A DNA stretch of 64,000 nucleotides from an uncultured Pelagibacteraceae bacterium (GCA_902635665.1 CACPOX010000001.1:1-64000); one strand, 5' to 3'; positions 17,851-26,976 are shown, counted from the first letter of the stretch. The notes: generated by a model from the letters alone, not told the origin. Numbers and translations: made by a program.

Positions 17851-18420
17851 TTATTTTAATTCTTTAGAAGGGTCGTATTGTTTTTCTTTAGGATTTCTCC
17901 AATCAATAATTAAATTATTTACAGATTGAACAGCAATAAGAAATACACATATAAGTGTAAGAGGCTTCATAGTAGCAGGAATAGGTGGATCCCAATAAGT
18001 AGCAAATCTCTCCCAATTTATAAATGATCTGTATGCATCTTCCATACCTCCATAAATTACAGCTGCAGCAAAAAGAACAATAATAATTGTACTTATTAGA
18101 TCAAAAATTCTCTGTGTTGGTCTGCTAACCCAATCATATAACAATACTATTCTAATATGGCTTCTTAACCTTGTTGCATATATTCCACCAACCAAATAAC
18201 AAACACCAGCCAACCATAAACATAATTCATTAGCCCACAAGGTTGGTTTAAACAATATATACCTCATAAAAATTTCGTACATCATTACAAGTACAATTAC
18301 AGGAATTAAATATTTTATTGTGTGGCTTAAAAATAAGGAAATTCTATCAATCCAATTTATTGGAAAATCATCTTTACTTGCAACTTTTTCATTTTGTTCT
18401 TGTAATTCTTTGTCAATCAT
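17851..18420 (-). CDS. dctQ: TRAP transporter small permease subunit DctQ
   Basis: 189 residues, four transmembrane helices and a soluble N-terminal tail. Central signature LWANELCLWLAGVCYLVGG with RLRSHIRI matches DctQ. I place the start at the ATG at 18420; one codon upstream is a TTG that reads in frame but has no better ribosome site. It is separated from dctP by a stem-loop, and abuts dctM. Confidence 0.93.
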   Translation of the reverse strand: MIDKELQEQNEKVASKDDFPINWIDRISLFLSHTIKYLIPVIVLVMMYEIFMRYILFKPTLWANELCLWLAGVCYLVGGIYATRLRSHIRIVLLYDWVSRPTQRIFDLISTIIIVLFAAAVIYGGMEDAYRSFINWERFATYWDPPIPATMKPLTLICVFLIAVQSVNNLIIDWRNPKEKQYDPSKELK

Positions 18421-18445
18421 CAAATAAAAAAATTTTAAGTTGGTA

Positions 18446-18469
18446 AGAAGGGCCTTTGTAGGCCCTTCT
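18446..18469 (-). terminator. Stem-loop between dctP and dctQ
   Basis: Perfect 10-base-pair stem (AGAAGGGCCT with AGGCCCTTCT), 4-base loop, 12 bases after the dctP stop in the direction of transcription. No strong U-run follows on the coding strand, so it may be a partial terminator or an RNA-stabilising element that gives more binding protein than permease. Confidence 0.75.
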
Positions 18470-18481
18470 AGACTTTTTTAA

Positions 18482-19498
18482 TTACATAATACCGTTAGCT
18501 TTCATATAAGCTGTATGTATGTCTATAAGAGCAGCAGCTTCAGGAGATTTCTTTTTCCATTCCTGCCAAGCATTAAGTGCAGCATTTCTGAACTTAAGTC
18601 TATCTTCTCTAGACCAGTCATGAAGTGTAACACCCATTTCTTTTAAAGCTTTAACTGCTTCTGCGTTTTTTCTCTCAACCAAGCTAGTGATTGTTCTACC
18701 AGCAATCTCAATACCTGCTTTCATAGCTCCTCTTTCATGAGGTTTTAGCTTTTTCCATACTTTTGTATTACAAGCTAAATGGTCAGCTGGCATAGAGTGG
18801 AAACCTGGGTATGTAGCATATTTGTTTTGCTCATAGTGTCCACCTGCATAGTTAGTAGCTAGAGATGAATAGTCAGCACCATCAATTAGACCAGTTTGTA
18901 AAGCAGTTGGAACCTCACCAAAGTCCATTACGATTGGTTTAGCACCTAGTGCAGTAAAGATCATACTTTCCATTCCTGGAGGTGATCTAAATTTAAAGTC
19001 TTTGATAGATGCAACATCTGGAATTGGTTTGCTAGAAATTAGAGACTCATGTCCTGGTATCCACCAACCAATTAAAGTCATTCCATATTTGTTGTAAAGT
19101 GCATCAACAGCTTCTTGAGCTCCTGGGAAATTCAAGAATTCATATTGTTGATAAGGGTTATCGTATCCACCCATTACATCACCTGCGAATTGGAACGCTG
19201 CATTTTTACCAGTTTGGTAACCAGCACCAGTCATATCACAATCGATAATTCCAGTTTGTGCAGAGTTAAACACCTCAGCAGACTTTCCTGTTACTGATGA
19301 TGAGTAGAACATTTCTATTTTTAAGCTTCCGCCAGAAAACATTTCTACGTTTTTAGCAAATTGAGCCGCAACTTCACCATTAGGTGAACTAGCAGTAAAG
19401 TGTGTTTCAATTTTTAAAGTCTTTGCATTTGCAGAGCCAAATAAAACAACTGAAACAATAGCTACAGCTGCTATAGTTTTAGATATAAGTTTAAACAT
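18482..19498 (-). CDS. dctP: TRAP transporter substrate-binding protein DctP
   Basis: Periplasmic solute receptor, 338 residues with a signal peptide (about 1-25, ending GSANA). DctP-fold features: early THFTASSPNG strand, the conserved Arg in FKFRSPPGMESM that contacts the substrate carboxylate, and WWIPGHES. First gene of the transporter operon, with a good Shine-Dalgarno (GAGAGGA). Ligand not predictable from sequence alone; downstream enzymes suggest a sugar acid. Confidence 0.93.
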   Translation of the reverse strand: MFKLISKTIAAVAIVSVVLFGSANAKTLKIETHFTASSPNGEVAAQFAKNVEMFSGGSLKIEMFYSSSVTGKSAEVFNSAQTGIIDCDMTGAGYQTGKNAAFQFAGDVMGGYDNPYQQYEFLNFPGAQEAVDALYNKYGMTLIGWWIPGHESLISSKPIPDVASIKDFKFRSPPGMESMIFTALGAKPIVMDFGEVPTALQTGLIDGADYSSLATNYAGGHYEQNKYATYPGFHSMPADHLACNTKVWKKLKPHERGAMKAGIEIAGRTITSLVERKNAEAVKALKEMGVTLHDWSREDRLKFRNAALNAWQEWKKKSPEAAALIDIHTAYMKANGIM

Positions 19499-19607
19499 TA
19501 TCTTCCTCTCGTTTATGTTTTTTTTGAAAGTTAATCATAAATGGTTTTTGAGATCAATAATTTCGTTTAACTTTTATATATAGAAATTATATATATTCTC
19601 TAAACAG

Positions 19608-19622
19608 ACAACTTATAGTTGT
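19608..19622. promoter_or_regulatory. Palindrome upstream of dctP, possible operator
   Basis: ACAACT-TAT-AGTTGT, a perfect 6-3-6 inverted repeat about 110 bases before dctP and directly after the stop of the upstream hydroxyacid dehydrogenase. The following 60 bases towards dctP are very AT-rich (TATATATAATTT). It could be an operator or a weak bidirectional terminator. No regulator gene lies nearby. Confidence 0.35.
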
Positions 19623-19623
19623 T

Positions 19624-20592
19624 CTAAACTACTTCTGAAATAAGTGGTTTTTTACTGAAAAAACAGAAGATATTATCTACTGCCATCATGCTCATGGCCA
19701 ATCTTGTCTCATGTGTTGCGCTCCCGATGTGAGGTAGGACAAAACAGTTATCTAATTTTAAATATCTTTTATCTAAATTTGGTTCATTATTAAAAACATC
19801 TAAACCTGCTGCGTAAATTTTTTTATTTTCTAGTGCATCTATCAATGCATCGTCATCAATAGTTGATCCTCTTGAAGTATTAATAACTACTGCATGCTTT
19901 GGTAGCAAATTTATTGTTGATGAATTAAGAATATGTTTAGTCTCAGCTGTTGCAGGTGTGTGAATGCTTAAAAAATCACACTCGGGTAGCATTGTATTTA
20001 TATCAGAATAATACTTTGCACCATCCTCTAGATCATAAGAAAGTTTATTTCTGTTGTAATAAATAATTTTCATACCAAATGCCTTAGCAGATTTTGCAGC
20101 CATTCTACCGATACGACCCATACCAATGATACCTAAGGTTTTCCCTGTAACAGAATTTCCAATCAAAAATTTAGTTAGGTCTGGTTTTTGATTTTTCCAA
20201 TCATCAGCTTTAACTAAGTTATAAGCTTCACCAATTCTTCTGGATGCAGCTAATATTAAAAGGATTGTAGTTTCGGCTACCGCCTCATTTAATACATTTG
20301 GAGTATTTGTTACCTTAATTTTTTTTTCTTCAGCAGATTTAATTGAAATATTGTCATAGCCAACACCAACTTGAGCTATTATTTTTAATTTCCCATTTAA
20401 ATTATTAAAAAAATTTTCACTAATTTTATCAAATCCTGTTGAAATCATTCCATCATAGTCATTAATAATTTTTATTAATTCGCTTTCTGTAATGGGTTCG
20501 TCTTTTGGATTAAGAGTTACTTCAAATTCTTTTTGAAGTTTTTCTTCTGCTAAATCTGAGATTTTTCTAGAAACTAATATTTTTGGCTTCAT
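19624..20592 (-). CDS. D-2-hydroxyacid dehydrogenase (glyoxylate/hydroxypyruvate reductase type)
   Basis: 322 residues. NAD(P)-binding GIIGMGRIGRMAAK and the catalytic triad Arg in INTSRGSTIDD, Glu in FNNEPNLD, His in LPHIGSAT. Reduces glyoxylate, hydroxypyruvate or 2-keto sugar acids. The protein follows the IlvD-type dehydratase by one base, so its substrate may be a 2-keto-3-deoxy acid or a breakdown product such as glyoxylate from pentonates. Confidence 0.87.
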   Translation of the reverse strand: MKPKILVSRKISDLAEEKLQKEFEVTLNPKDEPITESELIKIINDYDGMISTGFDKISENFFNNLNGKLKIIAQVGVGYDNISIKSAEEKKIKVTNTPNVLNEAVAETTILLILAASRRIGEAYNLVKADDWKNQKPDLTKFLIGNSVTGKTLGIIGMGRIGRMAAKSAKAFGMKIIYYNRNKLSYDLEDGAKYYSDINTMLPECDFLSIHTPATAETKHILNSSTINLLPKHAVVINTSRGSTIDDDALIDALENKKIYAAGLDVFNNEPNLDKRYLKLDNCFVLPHIGSATHETRLAMSMMAVDNIFCFFSKKPLISEVV

Positions 20593-20593
20593 A

Positions 20594-22378
20594 TTAGTGA
20601 GAATCTCTTGGTAAACCTTTGGTGTGTGATACGTCTAAATATTTACCTCGAGAATTAATACATGCGCCATCATCCAATTGACCAACAGTATTTCTAAATA
20701 TTTCCTGCCAAGGAGTTTGATTATTTGGTTTAAATACTTTTTTGTTTTTTCTTCGTTTTTTAAATTCAGCTTGAGAAATCAATAAATCAACTCTTCTTTT
20801 ATTTAAGTCTATTTTTATTTTATCGTAAGTTTTAACAATGCCTAAATCTCCGCCTACCGCTGATTCTGGTGAAACATGAAGTATTGATGGACTTTCTGAT
20901 GTTCCGCTCTGTCTTCCATCTCCCAAAGTTGGTAAATGTCTAATTCCTTTTTTTAATAATCTATCTGGTGGTTGCATGTTAACCACTTCAGCTGATCCAG
21001 GATAACCAACAGGTCCACAGCCTCTTATAATCAATAGAGAGTTTTCATCTATTTTTAACTTCTGATTATTAAGTCTTTTATGATAATCCTCAGGACCTTC
21101 AAAAACTATAGCTTTACATTCAAAAACATTTGGGTGTTTAGGATTTGATAAATATTGATCTCTAAATTCTTTACTGATTACAGATGTTTTCATGATAGCA
21201 GATGAGAAAAAGTTGCTTTTCATAACTAAAAAACCTGCTTTTTCAGTCAATGCATTCTTAAATGTTTTAATTACTTTGCTATCTACATCAACTTTCTTTC
21301 TTAAATTTTCACCTACAGTTTTTCCTGTAACTGTCTTTATATTTGTATGGATTTTTTTATTTTTAATTAATTCCCTCATTACAGCAGGTATTGCTCCAGC
21401 TCTGTGAAAACTTTCCATTAAGTATTCTCCTGCAGGTTGGCAATTTACCAATAAAGGAATGTTGTGCCCAAGTTTTTGCCAATCAGAAAGATCAAATTTA
21501 ATTCCCATATGTTTTGCAATAGCGCTTAGATGAGCTGTACAATTACTAGATCCGCCAATAGCACTCGCAACTACGACTGCATTTTCAAAAGCTTTACGTG
21601 TCAAAATTTTTGATGGGGTTAAATCCTCATGAACCATACCAACAATTCTTTTTCCTGTTTCATATGAAATTTGCTCTCTTTCTCTATAAGGAGCAGGAAT
21701 AACCGCACCTCCTGGTAAAGACATTCCTAATGCCTCTGCTACTGAGTTCATCGAAGAAGCTGTTCCCATTGTATTACAATGTCCTGCGCTTGGCGCGGAA
21801 GATGCGACCATATCCATAAATTCTTCGTATTTAATTTCTCCTTTGGCTAACATTTTTCTAGCTTCCCAAACTACCATTCCTGACCCAGCTAATTTACCTT
21901 TGTAAACTCCATCTAACATTGGACCACCTGACAAAACTATTGCGGGAATGTTTACCGTTGCAGCAGCCATTAAAGCAGCTGGAGTAGTTTTGTCACATCC
22001 TGTTGTTAAGATAACTCCATCAATTGGATATCCATATAAAACTTCCACTAGTGATAAGTAAGAAAGATTTCTATCCAACATTGCTGTTGGTCTTTTTCCA
22101 GTTTCTTGAATTGGGTGAGTAGGAAATTCCATTGGTATACCTCCTGCTCTTCTTATTCCATCTTTTATTCTTTTACTTAAAGACATAAAATGCCTGTTGC
22201 ATGGAGAAAGATCACTTCCAGATTGCGCTATTCCTATAATTGGATTACCAGATTGTAATTCTTTTCTTGTAAGACCATAATTTAAATATCTTTCCAGATA
22301 TAAAGCAGTCATGTCAGGGTTTTTTGGATTATTGAACCATTGTTGACTTCTGAAACTTTTTTTTCTTTTTTTAGGCAT
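20594..22378 (-). CDS. IlvD/Edd family sugar-acid dehydratase (L-arabinonate/D-xylonate dehydratase-like)
   Basis: Fe-S dehydratase giving 2-keto-3-deoxy sugar acids. 594 residues. Cluster cysteines are in SDLSPCNRH, TTGCDKTTPA and AGHCNTMGTAS. The N-terminal stretch (DMTALYLERYLNYGLTR) and QETGKRPTAMLDRNL match the pentonate dehydratase subgroup (ArabDHT/XylDHT) and not dihydroxyacid dehydratase IlvD. First gene of its minus-strand operon, 46 bases from the divergent UxaA-type gene. Confidence 0.87.
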   Translation of the reverse strand: MPKKRKKSFRSQQWFNNPKNPDMTALYLERYLNYGLTRKELQSGNPIIGIAQSGSDLSPCNRHFMSLSKRIKDGIRRAGGIPMEFPTHPIQETGKRPTAMLDRNLSYLSLVEVLYGYPIDGVILTTGCDKTTPAALMAAATVNIPAIVLSGGPMLDGVYKGKLAGSGMVVWEARKMLAKGEIKYEEFMDMVASSAPSAGHCNTMGTASSMNSVAEALGMSLPGGAVIPAPYREREQISYETGKRIVGMVHEDLTPSKILTRKAFENAVVVASAIGGSSNCTAHLSAIAKHMGIKFDLSDWQKLGHNIPLLVNCQPAGEYLMESFHRAGAIPAVMRELIKNKKIHTNIKTVTGKTVGENLRKKVDVDSKVIKTFKNALTEKAGFLVMKSNFFSSAIMKTSVISKEFRDQYLSNPKHPNVFECKAIVFEGPEDYHKRLNNQKLKIDENSLLIIRGCGPVGYPGSAEVVNMQPPDRLLKKGIRHLPTLGDGRQSGTSESPSILHVSPESAVGGDLGIVKTYDKIKIDLNKRRVDLLISQAEFKKRRKNKKVFKPNNQTPWQEIFRNTVGQLDDGACINSRGKYLDVSHTKGLPRDSH

Positions 22379-22424
22379 AATTTAAATAATGGTTTGTTTA
22401 GATTTATAGTTATATAATAATTTT
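22379..22424. promoter_or_regulatory. Short divergent promoter region
   Basis: Forty-six AT-rich bases between the divergent IlvD-type and UxaA-type dehydratases. TATAAT occurs at 22412-22417, only about ten bases from the plus-strand ATG, so transcription there may be nearly leaderless. Both dehydratases must be started from this gap or from within each other. Confidence 0.4.
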
Positions 22425-23930
22425 ATGAATAATCTAATAGTTTTAAATAAGAATGACAATGTGGGCGTAAGCCAATTTATTATTCCTGAAAAAACTAAAA
22501 TACAAGGTCATGAAATTAGTACTATCGATCCAATCCCTTTTGGACATAAAGTTTGTTTAAAAACAATTAAAAAAGGTGATCCAATCATTAAATATGATCA
22601 AATTATTGGGTTTGCATTAGATGATATTAAACCTGGACAACATGTGCATTCTCATAATTTAGAATTTAGAGAATTCAAAAGAGATTTTAAAGTCACAGAT
22701 AAAAAACATGTTATTGATGAAAAAGCAGATACCTTCTTTAATGGAATTTTAAGAGATAATGGACAGGTCGCTACTAGAAATTATATTGGAATAGTGAGTA
22801 CCGTAAATTGCTCAGCAACTGTCACTAAAATGATTGTTGAGAAGATTAAATATTCTGACATTTTAAAAGATTATCCAAACATCGACGGCATAGTACCAAT
22901 TACTCACTCAACTGGATGTGGAATGAATACAGAAAGTGAAGGAATGCAAATTTTCCAAAGAACTATAGACGGATTTAAAAATCATCCAAACTTTTCTCAT
23001 GTTTTTGTAATAGGTCTTGGTTGTGAATGCGCCCAAGTAAGTTTATTTGATGAATCTTTAAAAAAACATAACCGAATACATTTTTTAACAATTCAAGATG
23101 AAGGTGGAACTAAAAAAATTGTAGATAAAGTATTATCACAAATTAAAAATTTACTTTCTGAGGCAAATAATGTCCAAAGAACTTCACAACCATTAAGTCA
23201 CTTAACACTAGCTCTTCAATGTGGAGGTTCTGATGGGTATTCCGGAATAACTGCAAATCCCGCTTTAGGAGTGGCGGCAGATCTATTGGTTAAAAAAGGT
23301 GGAAGTGCAATTTTATCTGAAACTCCAGAGATTTATGGAGCAGAACATTTATTAATTAATAGAGCTAACTCACAAGAGACTGCTGACAAACTACTTAAAA
23401 GAATTGAATGGTGGAGGCATTACACTTCAATTAATAATAGTTCGATGGATAACAATCCAGCACCAGGAAATAAAAAAGGTGGACTTACTACTATATTAGA
23501 AAAATCTTTAGGTGCTGTTGCAAAAGGAGGAAATTCTATCCTTCAAGATGTATTGCACTATGCAGAACCTTTAAAAAATAAAGGTTTTAATTTTATGGAT
23601 TCTCCAGGTTATGATCCAGTATCAGTTACTGGTCAAGTTGCATCAGGTGCTAATGTAATTTGTTTTACAACGGGACGAGGATCCTGTTTTGGTTGCAAGC
23701 CAGTTCCAAGTTTAAAACTTTCAACAAACTCAGCGATGTTTGAAAGAATGTCTGAAGATATGGATATTAATTGTGGAACAATTGCTGAAGGAAAAGAAAA
23801 AGTTGAAGAAGTTGGTCAAAAAATATTTGAATTAGTTGTAAATACTGCTTCGGGAAATAAATCAAAAAGTGAAATCAACGGCTACGGTGACGAGGAGTTT
23901 AATCCTTGGCAAGTTGGCGTTGTAATGTAA
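22425..23930 (+). CDS. UxaA/GarD family dehydratase (altronate or galactarate dehydratase)
   Basis: 501 residues. N-terminal SAF domain (about 10-85) followed by the UxaA catalytic region with Cys/His motifs ITHSTGCGMNTESEG, GLGCECAQVS and RGSCFGCKPVPS, the iron ligands of this family. It dehydrates D-altronate or galactarate to 2-keto-3-deoxy acids. With the galactarolactone-cycloisomerase-like and GarR-like genes nearby, galactarate is slightly favoured. Starts the plus-strand group that continues with a DMT permease and a reductase. Confidence 0.85.
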   Translation: MNNLIVLNKNDNVGVSQFIIPEKTKIQGHEISTIDPIPFGHKVCLKTIKKGDPIIKYDQIIGFALDDIKPGQHVHSHNLEFREFKRDFKVTDKKHVIDEKADTFFNGILRDNGQVATRNYIGIVSTVNCSATVTKMIVEKIKYSDILKDYPNIDGIVPITHSTGCGMNTESEGMQIFQRTIDGFKNHPNFSHVFVIGLGCECAQVSLFDESLKKHNRIHFLTIQDEGGTKKIVDKVLSQIKNLLSEANNVQRTSQPLSHLTLALQCGGSDGYSGITANPALGVAADLLVKKGGSAILSETPEIYGAEHLLINRANSQETADKLLKRIEWWRHYTSINNSSMDNNPAPGNKKGGLTTILEKSLGAVAKGGNSILQDVLHYAEPLKNKGFNFMDSPGYDPVSVTGQVASGANVICFTTGRGSCFGCKPVPSLKLSTNSAMFERMSEDMDINCGTIAEGKEKVEEVGQKIFELVVNTASGNKSKSEINGYGDEEFNPWQVGVVM

Positions 23931-23942
23931 TTAATATTTCCT

Positions 23943-24809
23943 GTGCCTCAACAAACATCCTTGATTAATGTAATTTTATTAGCTGCCGGTGGTTTTTTCA
24001 TGTTCGTTTGTATGGACTCTATGGCAAAATACCTTGGTACTGTTATGCCAATTACTCAAGCAATTTGGGGAAGATTTTTTTTTCACTTAATTTCTTTAAT
24101 TATATTTTTTTTAATTTTTAAACCAAAAGTAAACTTAAAAAAAAATTTTAAAGTTCAAATAATAAGATCTACTTTAATGGTTACAGCTACTTCGTTTATG
24201 TTTTATTCTTTACAGAAATTTGATTTAGTAGATATTTATGTTGTTTTCTTCACAGCTCCATTAATTGTTTCATTACTTTCAGCATACTTTTTAAAAGATA
24301 TATTAACACCCAAGGGTATACTTTTGATGTTGCTTAGTTTTGGATCAATTATTTACTCATTAGGGCCAAGTATGAGAATATTTAGTGTTGATTTAATTTT
24401 TCCAATAGTTCCACCAATTTGCTGGGCTCTATATCAATTTTTTACTAAACTAGTATCAGGTGATAACGATCCTTTTGCTGCAATTTTTTATACCTCTATT
24501 CTGGGTGCAATTATTTTTAGTGTATTTATATTTTTTAATTGGGTTCCATTGGAAAAAAATATCTTCTGGCTATATCTAATATTACTTGGTGCGGCAGGTT
24601 TTGTAAGTCATTCTTTGATTATTTATGCTATTCAGCTGTCAAATTTATCTTTTGTAACAAATTTTCAATATTCTCAATTGGTTTGGTCAACAATTATAAA
24701 TTTTTTAATATTTGGTGTACCATTCGATTATAATAAAATTGTTGGTGTAATAGGAATTATAGTTTTTGGTATAATGTTTATTCGAACAGAGGGAACTAAG
24801 AAAAGTTAA
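23943..24809 (+). CDS. EamA/DMT-family transporter
   Basis: 288 residues with ten hydrophobic helices in two EamA repeats (CMDSMAKYLG in helix 1; IWGRFFFHLISL; second repeat from about 150, WALYQFFTKL). GTG start 12 bases after the dehydratase. Drug/metabolite transporters of this type move small metabolites; the operon position suggests a sugar acid or product, but this is inference. Confidence 0.85.
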   Translation: MPQQTSLINVILLAAGGFFMFVCMDSMAKYLGTVMPITQAIWGRFFFHLISLIIFFLIFKPKVNLKKNFKVQIIRSTLMVTATSFMFYSLQKFDLVDIYVVFFTAPLIVSLLSAYFLKDILTPKGILLMLLSFGSIIYSLGPSMRIFSVDLIFPIVPPICWALYQFFTKLVSGDNDPFAAIFYTSILGAIIFSVFIFFNWVPLEKNIFWLYLILLGAAGFVSHSLIIYAIQLSNLSFVTNFQYSQLVWSTIINFLIFGVPFDYNKIVGVIGIIVFGIMFIRTEGTKKS

Positions 24810-24823
24810 TAGATGATATAATT

Positions 24824-25681
24824 ATGAAAAATATTGGATTTATTGGTGTTGGTTATATGGGCTATGGGATAGCCAAAAATATTTTAAAACATAAAAATAA
24901 TCTTTTTGTCATTGCTAATAAAAATAGAAAACCAATTGAGAAAATTGTTAACGATGGAGCTGAAGAAGTAAAATCTTTTGAAGATTTTTCTATTAAAAAT
25001 TTAGATGCGATGTTCATGTGTGTTACCAATACTCCCATAGCGAAATTAATTTCTGAAAAAATATCTGATATTTTGGATAGTAAAACTTTAATTATTGATA
25101 TCACTACTCATAATAAAACTGGATCAATGGAAACAGAGGAAATATTCAAAGCAAAAAATATTAATTATGTTGAATGTCCTGTAATGGGAGGACCCGTTCA
25201 AGCAGAACAAGGTATACTAGGGGGTATTGTTGGAGCATCAGATGAAAATTTTAAAATCGCTGAGCCATACTTTAATTTTTTCTGTAAAGAATATTTTCAC
25301 TTTGGACCTGTTGGAATGGGAGCAAAATCTAAGCTTTTAAATAATTTTTTATCCCTTGGAAATGCTGCATTAGTTAATCATTTAGCTAAAAGTGCTACAG
25401 AAATGGGTTTAGATTTAAAAAAAGTATTTGATGTTGCAAAGCTTGGTTCTGGAAATTCAGCAGCACTTAATAGAGTTTTTGATAATCTGTTAAAAGGTGA
25501 TTTTACTGGATTTAAATTTACGGCAAGTAATTCCGTAAAAGATTTAACTTATATTCAAGATTTATTAAAAGAATTTCCTGAAGCTGAAAAAGTTGCTGAA
25601 GTAAATAAAAATTATTTTCAAAAAGCTGTTGATGACGGTTACGGTGAAAATTTTATTAGTGAATTAATAAATAAAAAATAA
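24824..25681 (+). CDS. Beta-hydroxyacid dehydrogenase (3-HIBADH/GarR family), second copy
   Basis: 285 residues: GFIGVGYMGYGIAKNI dinucleotide loop, CPVMGGPVQAEQG substrate loop, catalytic Lys in GAKSKLLNNF. Only distantly similar to the GarR-like copy at 15.7 kb, and its substrate loop (VMGGPVQA instead of VSGGTIGA) suggests a different substrate. Fourteen bases after the EamA gene and last in the plus-strand group. Confidence 0.82.
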   Translation: MKNIGFIGVGYMGYGIAKNILKHKNNLFVIANKNRKPIEKIVNDGAEEVKSFEDFSIKNLDAMFMCVTNTPIAKLISEKISDILDSKTLIIDITTHNKTGSMETEEIFKAKNINYVECPVMGGPVQAEQGILGGIVGASDENFKIAEPYFNFFCKEYFHFGPVGMGAKSKLLNNFLSLGNAALVNHLAKSATEMGLDLKKVFDVAKLGSGNSAALNRVFDNLLKGDFTGFKFTASNSVKDLTYIQDLLKEFPEAEKVAEVNKNYFQKAVDDGYGENFISELINKK

Positions 25682-25805
25682 TTTTGGAAGTAACTTAAGT
25701 TAGCGGGAATCTACTAAAGCACTAGGTTGTATTCAATAAATATATTTGCACAAAATTAAAATAAATTAATTGAAATTGTATAAATTATAATTACCTTTTT
25801 TATAG
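25682..25805. other. AT-rich intergenic stretch
   Basis: First part of the 284-base gap between the second reductase and the convergent hypothetical gene. I see no ORF, tRNA or clear hairpin here. It may hold the promoter for the hairpin region that follows (poly-AT with TATAAATTATAAT at 25777-25789). Confidence 0.4.
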
Positions 25806-25845
25806 AAGGAGGTTTATGTTAATACTTTCACCACCTGATACTTAG
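25806..25845 (+). CDS. Possible 9-residue leader peptide with strong ribosome site
   Basis: AAGGAGG three bases before an ATG that reads MLILSPPDT then TAG (coding part 25816-25845). The Shine-Dalgarno AGGAGGT can pair with ACCACCT at 25830-25836 (one A-A mismatch), so the site could be folded away. No downstream plus-strand gene for 1.1 kb, so if real it belongs to a small RNA rather than to a classical attenuator. Confidence 0.3.
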
Positions 25846-25960
25846 CTGAACAGCTTTTCATTTGAAAAATATAACGAAAATAAATTCCTCTCGGGATTAT
25901 AATGCCAAAGAGGCAATACAAGGGAGCTCTTTAGGTATACACTTAAAGAGCGAACCCTTT
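25846..25960 (+). ncRNA. Candidate structured RNA with hairpins; last hairpin likely terminator
   Basis: Successive stems: GCT-GAAC-AGC (25845-25854), TTTTCA/TGAAAA (25855-25868), CCTCT/AGAGG (25887-25913), and a strong GCTCTTTA/TAAAGAGC stem (25926-25951) extended by AAGGG/CCCTT. The last could end transcription from either side, since a minus-strand gene ends at 25966. I cannot match this to SRP, 6S, tmRNA or a known riboswitch. Strand is a guess from the leader peptide. Confidence 0.35.
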
Positions 25961-25965
25961 AAAAA

Positions 25966-26493
25966 CTAATTTACTGATTTTAATATTTCTAGTGGAAGTG
26001 GAGCTTCTGGGTATTTTTTTTGACACAACTTTTCATAGTTTTCACAAAAACTCATGATAGTTTTTTGAACTTCTTTTTTATTTTTATTTGAAAGATTAAG
26101 CTCTTTAATTAATTCACTGCAACTTTTTTCTAATTCTATTATTTGCTCTCCTGAAAAAAATTCTCCTGTTTCTATTTCCCAATAAGTGTCTTCAAGCTCA
26201 TCATCGCTTAAATCATTAAGTTTTTTCTGCAATAATTTTATGGTCTCGTCTTCAGTTTCCTTTTCTCTCATAGGAGAATCCTTAAGTTTTCCAAGGCATT
26301 TATCTCTTAATCCATCAATGAAATGAAAATAAGGTTTACCCTCTGAAAAATCTCTAAAATGATTTGTGTTAAAATATTTATCAATAGCTGTTTCTGTTGA
26401 AACCTTTTCTTTACCCTTGATTATAGCAATTTGAACGTAAACTTCTTGGCTAATATATTCTTCAATATGATCTTTAACTTTTTGAGGAATCAT
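25966..26493 (-). CDS. Hypothetical protein, charged and helical
   Basis: 175 residues, no signal peptide or membrane segment, dominated by charged amphipathic helices (EKETEDETIKLLQKKLNDL, EIETGEFFSGEQIIELEKS). No recognised motif. Fifteen bases after the cytochrome c'-like gene, so probably cotranscribed. Possibly a cytosolic helical-bundle protein; function unknown. Confidence 0.65.
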   Translation of the reverse strand: MIPQKVKDHIEEYISQEVYVQIAIIKGKEKVSTETAIDKYFNTNHFRDFSEGKPYFHFIDGLRDKCLGKLKDSPMREKETEDETIKLLQKKLNDLSDDELEDTYWEIETGEFFSGEQIIELEKSCSELIKELNLSNKNKKEVQKTIMSFCENYEKLCQKKYPEAPLPLEILKSVN

Positions 26494-26508
26494 TTTTAAT
26501 ATTAGTAA

Positions 26509-26976
26509 CTAGTGTTCTTCTCTATACCTATTATGGCAAGCTTTACAATTACTCCACATAAATTGTTTCAGAGTGCCCTTTATATCTTCGGCATTTTCAA
26601 TTACAGATGTAAGTTTTATCATATCATCAGAGGCTTTTTGCATTAATGCATTGAAGTCGTCTTTTTCATCCCAAATTGTTAATAAAGCTTCAGTATCAAA
26701 ACCCTCTTGAGTATTTTCAGGAAATAAATCTATTAAAACTTTATAATTTTCACTCATTTCTATCATTAGTTTTTTTGCTTTTTCAAATTCTCCTTTTGAA
26801 GAGAAAACTTGAACCCTTTTAGCTGTACTATAGTTTTTACTAAACAATGCTTGTCTACTTTTAATAATATCTTCAACTGTTAACTCAGCATTACTAGATG
26901 AGACGAAAAATAGGCTTATAATTGAGAATAATATTATTTTAATATATTTTTTTATGTGATTAAATAAATCATGCAT
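26509..26976 (-). CDS. Cytochrome c'/c556-type haem protein
   Basis: Periplasmic four-helix-bundle cytochrome. 155 residues with a signal peptide (about 1-30, ending SSSNA) and the C-terminal haem site CKACHNRYREEH (Cys-x-x-Cys-His), the arrangement of cytochromes c' and c556. Its ATG lies inside the palindrome ATGCAT shared with the divergent cytochrome b561 gene, so the two start codons interlock. It is probably an electron carrier partner of that b561, an inference from the arrangement. Confidence 0.85.
   Translation of the reverse strand: MHDLFNHIKKYIKIILFSIISLFFVSSSNAELTVEDIIKSRQALFSKNYSTAKRVQVFSSKGEFEKAKKLMIEMSENYKVLIDLFPENTQEGFDTEALLTIWDEKDDFNALMQKASDDMIKLTSVIENAEDIKGTLKQFMWSNCKACHNRYREEH

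Noticed and set aside
25682..25960. tRNA, SRP RNA, 6S RNA or split tmRNA in the 284-base gap
   Set aside because: No cloverleaf, no CCA end, no SRP or 6S consensus, and no tag-like reading frame ending AA.
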